From: Phycisphaerae bacterium
Lineage (GTDB): Bacteria; Planctomycetota; Phycisphaerae; Sedimentisphaerales; UBA12454
Assembly (NCBI GenBank): GCA_041652575.1
Contig: JBAZHC010000015.1
Coordinates: 1 to 64,000 of the forward strand
DNA: 64,000 bases
Direction of reading: 5' to 3'
Shown here piece by piece: positions 15,947 through 23,707 of this stretch. A program made the position numbers and the translations under genes. Under the pieces are notes generated by a model. It searched no databases, was not told the DNA's origin, and saw nothing but the letters and a program-made list of their open reading frames with translations. Each line of letters opens with the position of its first letter. The stretch's first letter is position 1.

Positions 15947-16832
15947 CCTGGATAATTATCCCAGCCAGAACACTTATAACCACCAGAAGGGCGATAACAA
16001 AAAGCGTATCCTTGAAACTTTTATTTTCCCTGACAAGCACTAAAAGTCCCAATCCTCCCGCCGCGCACAATCCCGCGACCAGAGAACCGAAGCTGATTGT
16101 CCCATCTGCGAACAGTTTGGCCAAAAGTACTGACGCGAAACAGTTGGGTATCAATCCAATCAGCGATGCCAGAAACGGCTGAAATACCGTTCCGCTCAGC
16201 AGCATTTCCGCGATTCTTTTTTCACCGACTTTTTCGATAATCAGATTTAATATGGCCGAGAGAACAAGCAAATAGATAAAGATTTTAATACTGTGCTGCA
16301 GCGGATGAAGAACCAGCGCTTTGAATTTCGAGTGTTTCTCGTCCAAATCATGGGCGCAGCAGCCCGCATGGTGCTCGTGTTCATGTTCGTCTTCGTGATG
16401 ATTATCCGCGATGGCAGGGGCGGCTTGTTTCTCTGCCGGCAATCGCCGCAAAAGCAAATCAACCCCGATGCCTGCGATTATCGCGATACCAGCCTTGATA
16501 GCGATAAGAGTCCAGACCATATGTGCCTTGCCCGGCATAGATAGAAGTACCGGCACAGCCTCGTCCGAGGTCGATAGAAAAACCGCCAGCAGCGTTCCAA
16601 TCGATATCAGCCTTTTGACGTACAGCGCCGAGCCTACCACAGAAAAGCCGCATTGCGGTATGCATCCGAACATCGCGCCAACCACCGGATTGAACATTCC
16701 GAACCGTGTCAGGATAGAACCCATACGGTCGCCGTATCGATATTCGAGAAACGAAACGAAAAAATAAATCACCACCAATAACGGCAGCAGTTTTAGCGTA
16801 TCAACTAAAGCTTCTGTCAGAAATTCCATCAT
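15939..16832 (-). CDS. ArsP_2/DUF2899-type putative heavy-metal (manganese) exporter
   Basis: The protein has 297 aa and eight to ten helices in two related halves. Each half has the signature of this permease family: GCIPQCGFSVVGSALY (about 56-71) and GLIPNCFASVLLAK (about 228-241). Between the halves is a cytoplasmic His-rich, metal-binding-looking loop (HHEDEHEHEHHAGCCAHDLD). Members are annotated as putative manganese or heavy-metal exporters. A Fur-family regulator gene lies 220 bases upstream in the same direction, so metal-dependent control is likely. Confidence 0.75.
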   Translation of the reverse strand: MMEFLTEALVDTLKLLPLLVVIYFFVSFLEYRYGDRMGSILTRFGMFNPVVGAMFGCIPQCGFSVVGSALYVKRLISIGTLLAVFLSTSDEAVPVLLSMPGKAHMVWTLIAIKAGIAIIAGIGVDLLLRRLPAEKQAAPAIADNHHEDEHEHEHHAGCCAHDLDEKHSKFKALVLHPLQHSIKIFIYLLVLSAILNLIIEKVGEKRIAEMLLSGTVFQPFLASLIGLIPNCFASVLLAKLFADGTISFGSLVAGLCAAGGLGLLVLVRENKSFKDTLFVIALLVVISVLAGIIIQAI

Positions 16833-16888
16833 TTATCTCCAAAAAATAATTCTAATACTTATGGCAATCTCTAAAAATTGTTTTCCCG

Positions 16889-17021
16889 GTCATTTCGACC
16901 GAAGTCAGCGAAGCTGACGGAGCGGAGAAATATTTTTTAAAACAGATTTCTCCCCCTGCGAGGGTTTACGCTTTGCTCCAACGACTACGACCTGATAAAT
17001 CAGGTCTCCGCTCGAAATGAC
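16889..17021. repeat. Nested palindromic element, 133 bp
   Basis: Outer arms are GTCATTTCGA (16889-16898) and TCGAAATGAC (17012-17021). Nested inside are GTCAGC/GCTGAC, GGAGAAAT (16924-16931)/ATTTCTCC (16946-16953) and GACCTGAT/ATCAGGTC (16989-17006). It is non-coding and lies between the exporter and the Fur-family gene. The style is that of a MITE or REP cluster. Confidence 0.65.
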
Positions 17022-17053
17022 AGTGAGCGTTTTTTTGATTTTTAGATTCAACC

Positions 17054-17473
17054 TTATCTGCATTGAGTACACAGACCTTTAATCTGCAATAAGTGAGATT
17101 CCACTTTGCATTTGAGATTTTTTTCAATCAACCGGGAAATTTCACTGAAGTTGCAGTAATCGACCTCTTCGGTTTTTTTGCATTTGGTGCATATAAAATG
17201 ATGATGATGATGTTCGTCCGGTATGGAGCACAGCGAATAATGGAGCTGCCTGTCTTCTGAAAGCACCTGTACTAAAATGCCGATATCTTTCAGTTCGTCC
17301 AGTATCCTGTAAACCGTGGGCAGCCCGATTTTCGGCAGTGTTTTCCTGAGCCTCTTATGAACATCGCAGGGCTTCATCTGCGTATTATTTTTCAGAAAAA
17401 GCTTTATGACCGCCTTGCGCCGGGGCGTGATTTTCATCAGGTTGCCCTTCAAAACCTGCAGGAACCTGTCCAT
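17054..17473 (-). CDS. Fur-family metalloregulator
   Basis: The 139-aa protein has an N-terminal winged helix (ITPRRKAVIKLFLKNNTQMK, then VHKRLRKTLPKIGLPTVYRI) and a C-terminal dimerisation and metal-binding half. The His-rich strand is PDEHHHHHFICTKCKKTEEV, and two CxxC pairs (CTKC, CTQC near the C-terminus) make the structural zinc site. Whether it senses iron, zinc, manganese or peroxide cannot be told. GGAG lies close upstream of the start. Two palindromic operators and a promoter precede it, so autoregulation is probable. Confidence 0.9.
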   Translation of the reverse strand: MDRFLQVLKGNLMKITPRRKAVIKLFLKNNTQMKPCDVHKRLRKTLPKIGLPTVYRILDELKDIGILVQVLSEDRQLHYSLCSIPDEHHHHHFICTKCKKTEEVDYCNFSEISRLIEKNLKCKVESHLLQIKGLCTQCR

Positions 17474-17485
17474 ATCGCTCCTTTT

Positions 17486-17510
17486 CTAAATAGAAACCGT
17501 TTCTATTTAG
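17486..17510. promoter_or_regulatory. Fur-type operator 1 (perfect palindrome)
   Basis: CTAAATAGAAA and TTTCTATTTAG are exact reverse complements with a 3-bp CCG spacer. The site lies just downstream of the predicted -10 box and 13 bases before the Fur-family start codon. Confidence 0.8.
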
Positions 17511-17538
17511 ATTATAACAGGGGATAATACTTTGTAAA
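17511..17538 (-). promoter_or_regulatory. Predicted sigma-70-type promoter of the Fur-family gene
   Basis: On the minus strand TTTACA (17533-17538) and TATAAT (17511-17516) are separated by 16 bases. Operator 1 begins immediately after the -10 box and operator 2 overlaps the -35 box. Binding at either should block transcription. Confidence 0.65.
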
Positions 17539-17557
17539 TAAAAATAATTTCTATTTA
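17535..17557. promoter_or_regulatory. Fur-type operator 2
   Basis: TAAATAAAAA-TAA-TTTCTATTTA has the same 10-bp arms and 3-bp spacer as operator 1 with one mismatch. Its centre is 48 bp from that of operator 1. Confidence 0.75.
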
Positions 17558-17582
17558 TAACAGGAGAAAATACTGCTGTTTC

Positions 17583-17608
17583 CTTCGTGTCTTAGTGCCT
17601 TTGTGGCT
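17583..17608 (+). repeat. 8-nt GTG-periodic repeat
   Basis: CTTCGTGT, CTTAGTGC and CTTTGTGG followed by CT form three tandem 8-nt units. It is located at the 3' end of glnS. Confidence 0.65.
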
Positions 17609-19298
17609 ACATCTTGGCGTTTTTAATTTTCGTCCATTCGTCGCGAAGAGTTGCTGTACGATTGAAAATCAATTTGCCATTCTTACTATCAGAATCAACG
17701 CAGAAATAACCGAGTCTCTCAAACTGCCATCTGCTCGAAGCCTTTGCCTCTTTAAGATAAGGCTCGACTTTGCAATTATTGATAACTTTCAATGAATTCG
17801 GATTAAGATATGCGGTGAAGTCTTTTCCTTCCTCGACTTCATCAGGATTTTCTTTTGTGAAAAGATGTTCGTAAAGTCTCACTTCTGCGTCTATCGCTGT
17901 TTTAGCGCAGACCCAGTGCAGTGTGGATTTTACTTTTCGCCCGTCCGGAGCGTCTCCGCCGCGGGTAGCGGGGTCGTAAGTGCATCGCAGCTCGGTTATA
18001 TTTCCCGCCGAATCCTTTATTACGTTTGTGCAGGTAATAAAATACGCATAACGCAGACGGACTTCTCTGCCGGGAGCAAGCCGGAAGAATTTTTTCGGCG
18101 CATCTTCCATAAAATCGTCGCGCTCGATATAAATCTCTCTCGAGAATGGCACCTGTCTTGTGCCTGCCGCCGGGTCTTCAGGATTATTTATCGCGTCGAG
18201 ATGTTCGACTTGTCCTTCGGGATAATTTTCAATAACAACTTTTAGCGGATTAAGTACAGCCATTACGCGCGCACTCGATTTATTTAATTCTTCGCGCAGG
18301 CAGTGCTGCAGAAGCGCAAAGTCGATTGTACTGTTGAATTTATTTACGCTGATTTTATCGCAGAAATTTCTTATCGCCGCCGGCGAATAACCCCGCCGCC
18401 TCATTCCACAAATCGTCGGCATTCTCGGGTCGTCCCAGCCGGAAACTAATCTTTCCTGCACCAGCTTGAGCAGTTTTCGTTTGCTCATAACGGTATATGT
18501 CAAATTCAAGCGGGCGAATTCTATCTGTTGCGGATGATAAATGCCGAGCGAATCAATGAACCAGTCGTACAATGGTCTGTGATTTTCAAATTCGAGCGTA
18601 CAGATTGAATGTGTGATTTTTTCAAGAGAATCTTCCAGCCCGTGTGCCCAGTCGTACATCGGATATATGCACCACTTATCGCCGGTGCGGTGATGCGATG
18701 CGTGAACAATCCGGTACATCACAGGGTCGCGCATATTGAAATTCGGCGAGGCCATATCTATTTTCGCGCGGAGCGTTTTTGCCCCGTCAGGAAATTCGCC
18801 TTTTCGCATTCTCTCGAACAGGTCGAGATTTTCTTCGACGCTTCTATTTCGGTAAAGACTATCCTTACCGGCTTCTGTCGGTGTCCCCCGGCTTTGGCGT
18901 ATCTGTTCTGCGTTAAGGTCGCAGACATAAGCTTTGCCTTTCTTTATAAGGTCAACCGCCCAGTCGTACATCTGCTGAAAATAATCAGAGCCGAAGAAAA
19001 GATTCTGACCCCAGTCCCAGCCGAGCCATTTCACATCTTCCTTTATCGAATCGACGTATTCCTGTTCTTCTTTTTCGGGGTTGGTATCGTCAAATCGCAG
19101 GTGGCATTTTCCATTAAATTCTTTTGCGATGCCGAAATTAAGGCAGATGCTTTTTGCGTGCCCTATATGCAGATAGCCGTTCGGTTCCGGCGGGAATCGA
19201 GTCTCGACCCTGCCGTCCCATTTGCCGCTCTTGCAGTCATCAGCCACAATTTGCCGAACAAAATCAAGTTTTTGCTGACCTTCGTTTTCCAAAGCCAT
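17607..19298 (-). CDS. glnS: Glutaminyl-tRNA synthetase
   Basis: This class I aminoacyl-tRNA synthetase has 563 aa, the normal length for bacterial GlnRS. It shows RFPPEPNGYLHIGHAKSICL (HIGH motif), the class Ic segment RFDDTNPEKE, DWFIDSLGIYHPQQIEFARL, VMSKRKLLKL (KMSKS-like) and DDPRMPTICGMRRRGYSP. A C-terminal beta-barrel anticodon-binding region follows (RDDFMEDAPKKFFRLAPGRE). GlnRS rather than GluRS is indicated by this C-terminal domain. It stands alone on the minus strand. Confidence 0.96.
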   Translation of the reverse strand: MALENEGQQKLDFVRQIVADDCKSGKWDGRVETRFPPEPNGYLHIGHAKSICLNFGIAKEFNGKCHLRFDDTNPEKEEQEYVDSIKEDVKWLGWDWGQNLFFGSDYFQQMYDWAVDLIKKGKAYVCDLNAEQIRQSRGTPTEAGKDSLYRNRSVEENLDLFERMRKGEFPDGAKTLRAKIDMASPNFNMRDPVMYRIVHASHHRTGDKWCIYPMYDWAHGLEDSLEKITHSICTLEFENHRPLYDWFIDSLGIYHPQQIEFARLNLTYTVMSKRKLLKLVQERLVSGWDDPRMPTICGMRRRGYSPAAIRNFCDKISVNKFNSTIDFALLQHCLREELNKSSARVMAVLNPLKVVIENYPEGQVEHLDAINNPEDPAAGTRQVPFSREIYIERDDFMEDAPKKFFRLAPGREVRLRYAYFITCTNVIKDSAGNITELRCTYDPATRGGDAPDGRKVKSTLHWVCAKTAIDAEVRLYEHLFTKENPDEVEEGKDFTAYLNPNSLKVINNCKVEPYLKEAKASSRWQFERLGYFCVDSDSKNGKLIFNRTATLRDEWTKIKNAKM

Positions 19299-19381
19299 AT
19301 AAACCCTTAGTATTTAAGACCTTATATTAAACCAAATATTATACCCCAACTGTTTTTCCCGTCAAGATTATACTCCGAAAG

Positions 19382-19405
19382 CCCCTAACTTTATGTTGGG
19401 GGTTT
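19382..19405 (-). terminator. Intrinsic terminator at the UvrC-like gene 3' end
   Basis: On the minus strand CCCCCAAC-ATAAA-GTTAGGGG forms a hairpin that includes the stop codon of the UvrC-like gene. Confidence 0.55.
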
Positions 19406-20518
19406 TGTAACCCAATATTTTAAAATTGCTTCCAAAAAATTCTGTCTATCAAATCCATCTGAAACATTCAGCCACAACTCCGAAGGCTTGCTACGGTAGA
19501 GGAAATATGACGCTATCGAGAACCGTTCGATAATTTCGTCAGATATGTTTCCTGGAGAATTGATAAGATTTTTACTGATTGCCTCATAAATCGAATCAGG
19601 ATTGTCTAAAGCAAAATCGCCCAGGTCTATTATGTTGAAAAAATCTATTACAAATACCGCGTAAACCTGCACTTTCTTCTTGCTGCCTTGTGGTTTAATT
19701 TTGAAAGACTTGTCTATATGTACGATTTTTAATTTTTTCAAATCGCCTGTCCACCTGTAAGTTTGTTTTTTAAGAGCGGCCAGTTTCTCGATTTTTTTCT
19801 TTAGTCCCGCCGCTTTTTCGAATTTTAGTTCCTTCGCGGCAGTCTGCATTTCCGTCTGAAATTTTTCAATGGCCCCGGCCGGATTTTTACCTGCCTCAAA
19901 AGCGTCTCTTAAAATAGTTTGATATTCTTCAGGGCTGATTTTACCGCCGCATACTCCCACGCAGGCATCCATCTGCAGATATGGACAGCTTTGCGTCTGT
20001 GCGGGATTATTTACAAGGTCGCTTTTCTTGCACAGCTTGAACGCATCTTCAATGGCCTTCAAAAAAACCGTTGCTGTCCTTTGTCCCGGAAAAGGCCCGA
20101 GTATTTCTTCCGCATTTTTGAAGGTCGGTTTTTTCGTAATTGAAAAGGATGGAATTTTTTCGCTCAAATCTATTTTGATAAACCACGGCAGGACTAATGT
20201 TATATGGTCCTTGTAGTTTTGACCGAATAGTTTTTTTGCCGCGTAGAAGTGTTTTACCGCCAGCCGGAATCTACATCGGCAGGGTGAATAATAAATTTTT
20301 GCGGTAATGCTTTTCAGGTCGGCGCGTTTATTGGATTCGATTTTTTCAGCGAGTTTGCTTTTTACGGCCCTTTTAATATTAGCGGTAGTTAAAAGCACTA
20401 TCGGCAGGTTTTGGCCGTCCGCAAAAAAAACAAGACCTGCCGAATTCGGCAGGCCTGATAGTTCGTCATTAATAGAAAGGCAGTTTTCAAAAATTTCCTC
20501 TGCCTCTGTTTCCATCAT
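19391..20518 (-). CDS. UvrC-like protein with degenerate GIY-YIG domain
   Basis: The 375-aa protein resembles the N-terminal half of UvrC. A Cys-rich motif SCPYLQMDACVGVCGGKISP aligns with the UvrC segment CPPYQ...C.GPC.G.I. A UVR (UvrB-binding) motif KELKFEKAAGLKKKIEKLAA follows. The GIY-YIG nuclease signature is lost: the expected GVY and YVGKA read GLV (SAGLVFFADG) and IVLLTTA, so the catalytic tyrosine is gone. The C-terminal RNase H-like endonuclease and HhH domains are absent. It is probably not an active excinuclease subunit. It overlaps the fabZ-like gene by four bases. Confidence 0.7.
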   Translation of the reverse strand: MMETEAEEIFENCLSINDELSGLPNSAGLVFFADGQNLPIVLLTTANIKRAVKSKLAEKIESNKRADLKSITAKIYYSPCRCRFRLAVKHFYAAKKLFGQNYKDHITLVLPWFIKIDLSEKIPSFSITKKPTFKNAEEILGPFPGQRTATVFLKAIEDAFKLCKKSDLVNNPAQTQSCPYLQMDACVGVCGGKISPEEYQTILRDAFEAGKNPAGAIEKFQTEMQTAAKELKFEKAAGLKKKIEKLAALKKQTYRWTGDLKKLKIVHIDKSFKIKPQGSKKKVQVYAVFVIDFFNIIDLGDFALDNPDSIYEAISKNLINSPGNISDEIIERFSIASYFLYRSKPSELWLNVSDGFDRQNFLEAILKYWVTKPPT

Positions 20519-20988
20519 ACTCTAAGACCGCACAGCACAGCGTCGAAAACCATTATTCCGTTAACAATGCCCTGTGCCTTACAGGTATATTTTTTTCTTT
20601 CGTAACCCGTAATATGGCCGAGCAGATAGAGCCTTGAGCCGGGTTCGACCGGTTTTCTGAACTTCGCATCTTCGATACTCGCAAAACCGATAAAACCCGT
20701 CTTTTCGTAAACTCTTTTTATAAAAACGCTCGAAAGCTGCGCCGCCGCTTCAATCATTATCACCGCCGGCATAATTGGTCGGCCGGGTATATGTCCGCGA
20801 ACCCAGAATTCATTTTCTGTTATGTCTTTATAGCCGAGAATAAGGAATTTTTCCTTATCGTACCAGATAATTCCGTCGAGATGCTGCATTTCATATCTCT
20901 GCGGATTTACTTCTTCGATGGCTTTTTTATCGAAAATTATTTTGTTAAGGTCTATCTTTGATAAATCAAATAGTTGTACCGGAGGCAT
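20515..20988 (-). CDS. FabZ-like 3-hydroxyacyl-ACP dehydratase
   Basis: This is a hot-dog-fold protein of 157 aa. The FabZ active-site motif appears as GHIPGRPIMPAVIMIEAAAQ, with the catalytic His and, in the following helix, the Glu of EAAAQ. ASIEDAKFRKPVEPGSRLYL is the typical beta-hairpin that follows. The Phe and second Gly of the canonical GHFPG.PIMPGV are replaced by Ile and Ala. It probably dehydrates 3-hydroxyacyl-ACP, but a dehydratase-like paralogue is possible. It overlaps the UvrC-like gene by four bases. Confidence 0.8.
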   Translation of the reverse strand: MPPVQLFDLSKIDLNKIIFDKKAIEEVNPQRYEMQHLDGIIWYDKEKFLILGYKDITENEFWVRGHIPGRPIMPAVIMIEAAAQLSSVFIKRVYEKTGFIGFASIEDAKFRKPVEPGSRLYLLGHITGYERKKYTCKAQGIVNGIMVFDAVLCGLRV

Positions 20989-21111
20989 CGATGTCCTTTC
21001 TTAACTTCAGAAAGCAGCGTTTCTGATAAGTGACTTATGTTGAGTCAACAACTCCCCTCTTCCATCTCTAACCGGATGCAAGCAAAGGATCAGGTTTTGC
21101 AGCCTAATTAC

Positions 21112-21285
21112 TTACTCTACGACTCTCATTTCAAGAACTTTGTTCCTGACGGTCTGAGCGGCCTGCTTAATCATCTGCATTTGTTTGCGGACTCTTGTTC
21201 CGGCAGCTTTATTTCCGCCCTGTGCCTTGCTGATGTCGCTTTCGGCTTCTTCTATCAATCTCTTGAGTTCTTCGTATTCCTGCAT
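21112..21285 (-). CDS. Histone H1-like (Hc1-type) small protein
   Basis: The protein has 57 aa. The core ISKAQGGNKAAGTRVRKQMQ closely matches the Hc1 family signature (KGNKAAGTRVRKGMQ), followed by a helix MIKQAAQTVRNKVLEM. Hc1-type proteins bind DNA in chlamydiae and planctomycetes; this one has only the conserved N-terminal region without the Lys/Ala-rich tail. GGAG lies six bases before the ATG at 21285, which decides the start over the longer frame. Confidence 0.75.
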   Translation of the reverse strand: MQEYEELKRLIEEAESDISKAQGGNKAAGTRVRKQMQMIKQAAQTVRNKVLEMRVVE

Positions 21286-21381
21286 AATTGTCTCCATACA
21301 AAAAATGTTCAATGAGGAATTTAACCTGTTAATAGGCTATTGTCAAAAAAAATCGCCCTTTTTAAAGCAAAAATAAGGGTA

Positions 21382-21858
21382 TTATTTAAAAAGTTTTTTC
21401 GTCAGTTCCGCGACCCTTTGGCCGGCTCTTTTGCACTGTGAAACAGCCCTTTCATCAGGACTGCCGATAGCTACCGGACCATAATGGTCGCCTTGCGGAT
21501 CGCCCTGGACAACCATTCCGTGAATCAGCATAGCCTCTAAAATGCCCATAATCGTGGTTTCATTTCCGCCGCCAATGTTGGCGGAACTGGCAAACGCGGC
21601 GCCTACTTTGCCTGACAATTTGCCGTGCTTACTCACAGAATCCGTAAAAAGCTGCATAATCGGAGCCGCCATCTGACCATAATATGTCGGCGAACCTATC
21701 ACAATCGCGTCAGCAGCCAGAAGGTCGGCGACAACTGTCTTTTCGACAGACTTGCACTCTGTTGCTAATCCATTGTCATTCATAGATTTAGCTATTATCT
21801 CGGCCATCTTTTTTGTATTGCCGCTTTTGGAAAAATAAACCACAAGCCCCTTTGACAT
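21382..21858 (-). CDS. Flavodoxin-like NAD(P)H-dependent oxidoreductase
   Basis: The 158-aa protein has a flavodoxin fold. The FMN phosphate loop is VVYFSKSGNTKKMAEIIA near the N-terminus. AADAIVIGSPTYYGQMAAPI contacts the flavin ring, and ASSANIGGGNETTIMGILEA is the third FMN loop. Together they are close to the WrbA/NAD(P)H:quinone oxidoreductase group. The ATG at 21858 follows AAGGAAT at good spacing, so the longer frame is not used. It stands alone before the AT-rich island. Confidence 0.88.
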   Translation of the reverse strand: MSKGLVVYFSKSGNTKKMAEIIAKSMNDNGLATECKSVEKTVVADLLAADAIVIGSPTYYGQMAAPIMQLFTDSVSKHGKLSGKVGAAFASSANIGGGNETTIMGILEAMLIHGMVVQGDPQGDHYGPVAIGSPDERAVSQCKRAGQRVAELTKKLFK

Positions 21859-21915
21859 AAAGATTCCTTTCAATGCGAAACAAGCATATTTTAAAGTAAA
21901 GTCCAATAATTGCAC

Positions 21916-22132
21916 GTTTTTTTATTAAAAAAGTGCTTTTTTTCGATATGGCAGAGACTACCTGTTAAAGTCGTTAAATCCTGCACAATTTAACATATAT
22001 GGCCGCCAAGACACTAAGATTTTGTATCTCGTATTTGGATAAAATTGGTTTTCGAAAAAGAAATAGGTGCTATGGCGGACAAGTTTCGCAGATATAAAAG
22101 ATGTTTTTTCGCCACGAAGGCACGAATCTACA
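21916..22132. other. Intergenic edge of the AT-rich island
   Basis: No gene seen. Two minus-strand copies of the 8-nt GTG-type repeat occur (CTTAGTGTCTTGGCGG at 22003-22018; TTCGTGCCTTCGTGG near 22114-22128). The second touches the 3' end of the fusion gene and could mark the island boundary. Confidence 0.4.
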
Positions 22133-23707
22133 TTAGAGAAAATTCTTTATCAAGAGCATTGCTTTGCTTCGACCAGTATGGCACAGACGATACTTAATTT
22201 TATTATTTTGACTATGTATTTCAAAATATGGATGAAATCTTTGATTGAAATATCTGCTAACATTGTTCTTATTTGTTTTAATACTATTGGGAAAACAATC
22301 ATTTATTTTATGTGCTATTTCCGTTGTCGTTAAGTATTGATTTTCTCTCAGCAAAGCTAGCAAGATGGCATCCTCTAAATCTTTTGGCCTTTCTTTAGGA
22401 ATATTTGACAAAATTTTATTTTTTGATTCAGAAATTTGCGGATACTTCTTTAAAAAACTATTATAATAACTATTAAAATCGGAATTATTATAGATAATAT
22501 CAGATTTCAATTTGGTTTTGATTTTTTGTAATCCCATTTTTATTTGTTGGCTATCACGGTCACGAAATTCTTTTTCCGTATCGATATCTCCTTTGCGCTT
22601 TCTTTTTAAATTTCTCTGAAATCTTTTTTCAAAATCAGCACCTATGAAAATCTGATAGACTTTATTGAGCCCTTTATAGTTAGATATAAAAATTTCAACT
22701 TCCTTCGGAGACCGAAAACCTGTGATAATAAATGGAACATCTTTTATTTTATCTAAATGAGAAAGAGTTTGTTCGACTACAATAGATGGTGAATCTATTA
22801 AAACTTTTTCTGCAAAATCTGCAATATTAACTGATGAATTTATTCCATGCCTTTCATAAAAACTCAAATGCATGAAATCGCTAGCTTCTATGTGATAATA
22901 GTTATATTTATCACTTAAAAATTCACCAAGAGTTGTTTTACCAGCGCAAGGCAATCCACAAACTAAAAAAGCAGGGGTGTCAAAGAGAGATAACGTTTTT
23001 TGTATAATGTTTTCTTTTTTACTGTTTTTAATCTTAATATCTAAAAAGGTTAGCATTTTTTTAAAGGCGCCAGCTCTAAAGTCGTATTGATCTGCGTCTT
23101 TAATTGGCAACATACTAATCGGGTACTTACAACCTTGGGGGACAAACCATTTATTAAATGATTTGTTATCAAGCCAAGGGTAAAGATCATTTGTTTTAAT
23201 ATTGTATTCTTTTTCTGTAATAGTACCATACTCTGCACTTGTAAACCTCTTGTAACCTTCACCTTCTCGCCAATACTTTGGCAAATATAATAAGATGTCA
23301 GAACGTACAATTACTCTTCTATCATTACCGTGTTCTTTTAATAGTTTGTCAACTGAGGTAAAATCGTGTTCTTTCATCCAAAATTTTATTTCAGTGCCTG
23401 GGACTTCTTCTGAGCTTGTACTTAATGCATTTATGATTACAGAAGTATCTTCGATAAAAAAAACTTCATCCAGCATTGAGTAAACGTCTTTTTGTGTTTT
23501 CGAAAGTTTTTGTTTTTTCTTTAAACGTCTTTCTATTGCGTTTTTAATACTTTCGTTGAGTAAATTATCTCTATCTGGTATACGCGGCTCATTATATGCG
23601 ACACCATAATCTGATTTTAAAATTATATCAATGTCATGTTTCCGACATAAATAACGTGCATGTTGAAACTTCGTTCGATTAGAAGTAAGAAAAAGTAATT
23701 TAAACAT
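22133..23707 (-). CDS. HAM1-like NTPase / P-loop kinase / winged-helix fusion protein
   Basis: The 524-aa protein has three parts. Residues 1-230 look like a HAM1/RdgB (non-canonical NTP pyrophosphatase) fold: LFLTSNRTKFQHA, FFIEDTSVIINAL, VPGTEIKFWM and FVPQGCKYPISM are in family order. Residues 250-410 are a P-loop kinase with Walker A CGLPCAGKTTLGEFL, like small nucleotide or dephospho-CoA kinases. Residues 455-524 are a winged-helix-like domain (YLTTTEIAHKINDC ... KNNVSRYFNQRF). I know no characterised protein with this set. It is the last gene of the AT-rich operon and overlaps the GHMP gene by eight bases. Confidence 0.75.
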   Translation of the reverse strand: MFKLLFLTSNRTKFQHARYLCRKHDIDIILKSDYGVAYNEPRIPDRDNLLNESIKNAIERRLKKKQKLSKTQKDVYSMLDEVFFIEDTSVIINALSTSSEEVPGTEIKFWMKEHDFTSVDKLLKEHGNDRRVIVRSDILLYLPKYWREGEGYKRFTSAEYGTITEKEYNIKTNDLYPWLDNKSFNKWFVPQGCKYPISMLPIKDADQYDFRAGAFKKMLTFLDIKIKNSKKENIIQKTLSLFDTPAFLVCGLPCAGKTTLGEFLSDKYNYYHIEASDFMHLSFYERHGINSSVNIADFAEKVLIDSPSIVVEQTLSHLDKIKDVPFIITGFRSPKEVEIFISNYKGLNKVYQIFIGADFEKRFQRNLKRKRKGDIDTEKEFRDRDSQQIKMGLQKIKTKLKSDIIYNNSDFNSYYNSFLKKYPQISESKNKILSNIPKERPKDLEDAILLALLRENQYLTTTEIAHKINDCFPNSIKTNKNNVSRYFNQRFHPYFEIHSQNNKIKYRLCHTGRSKAMLLIKNFL

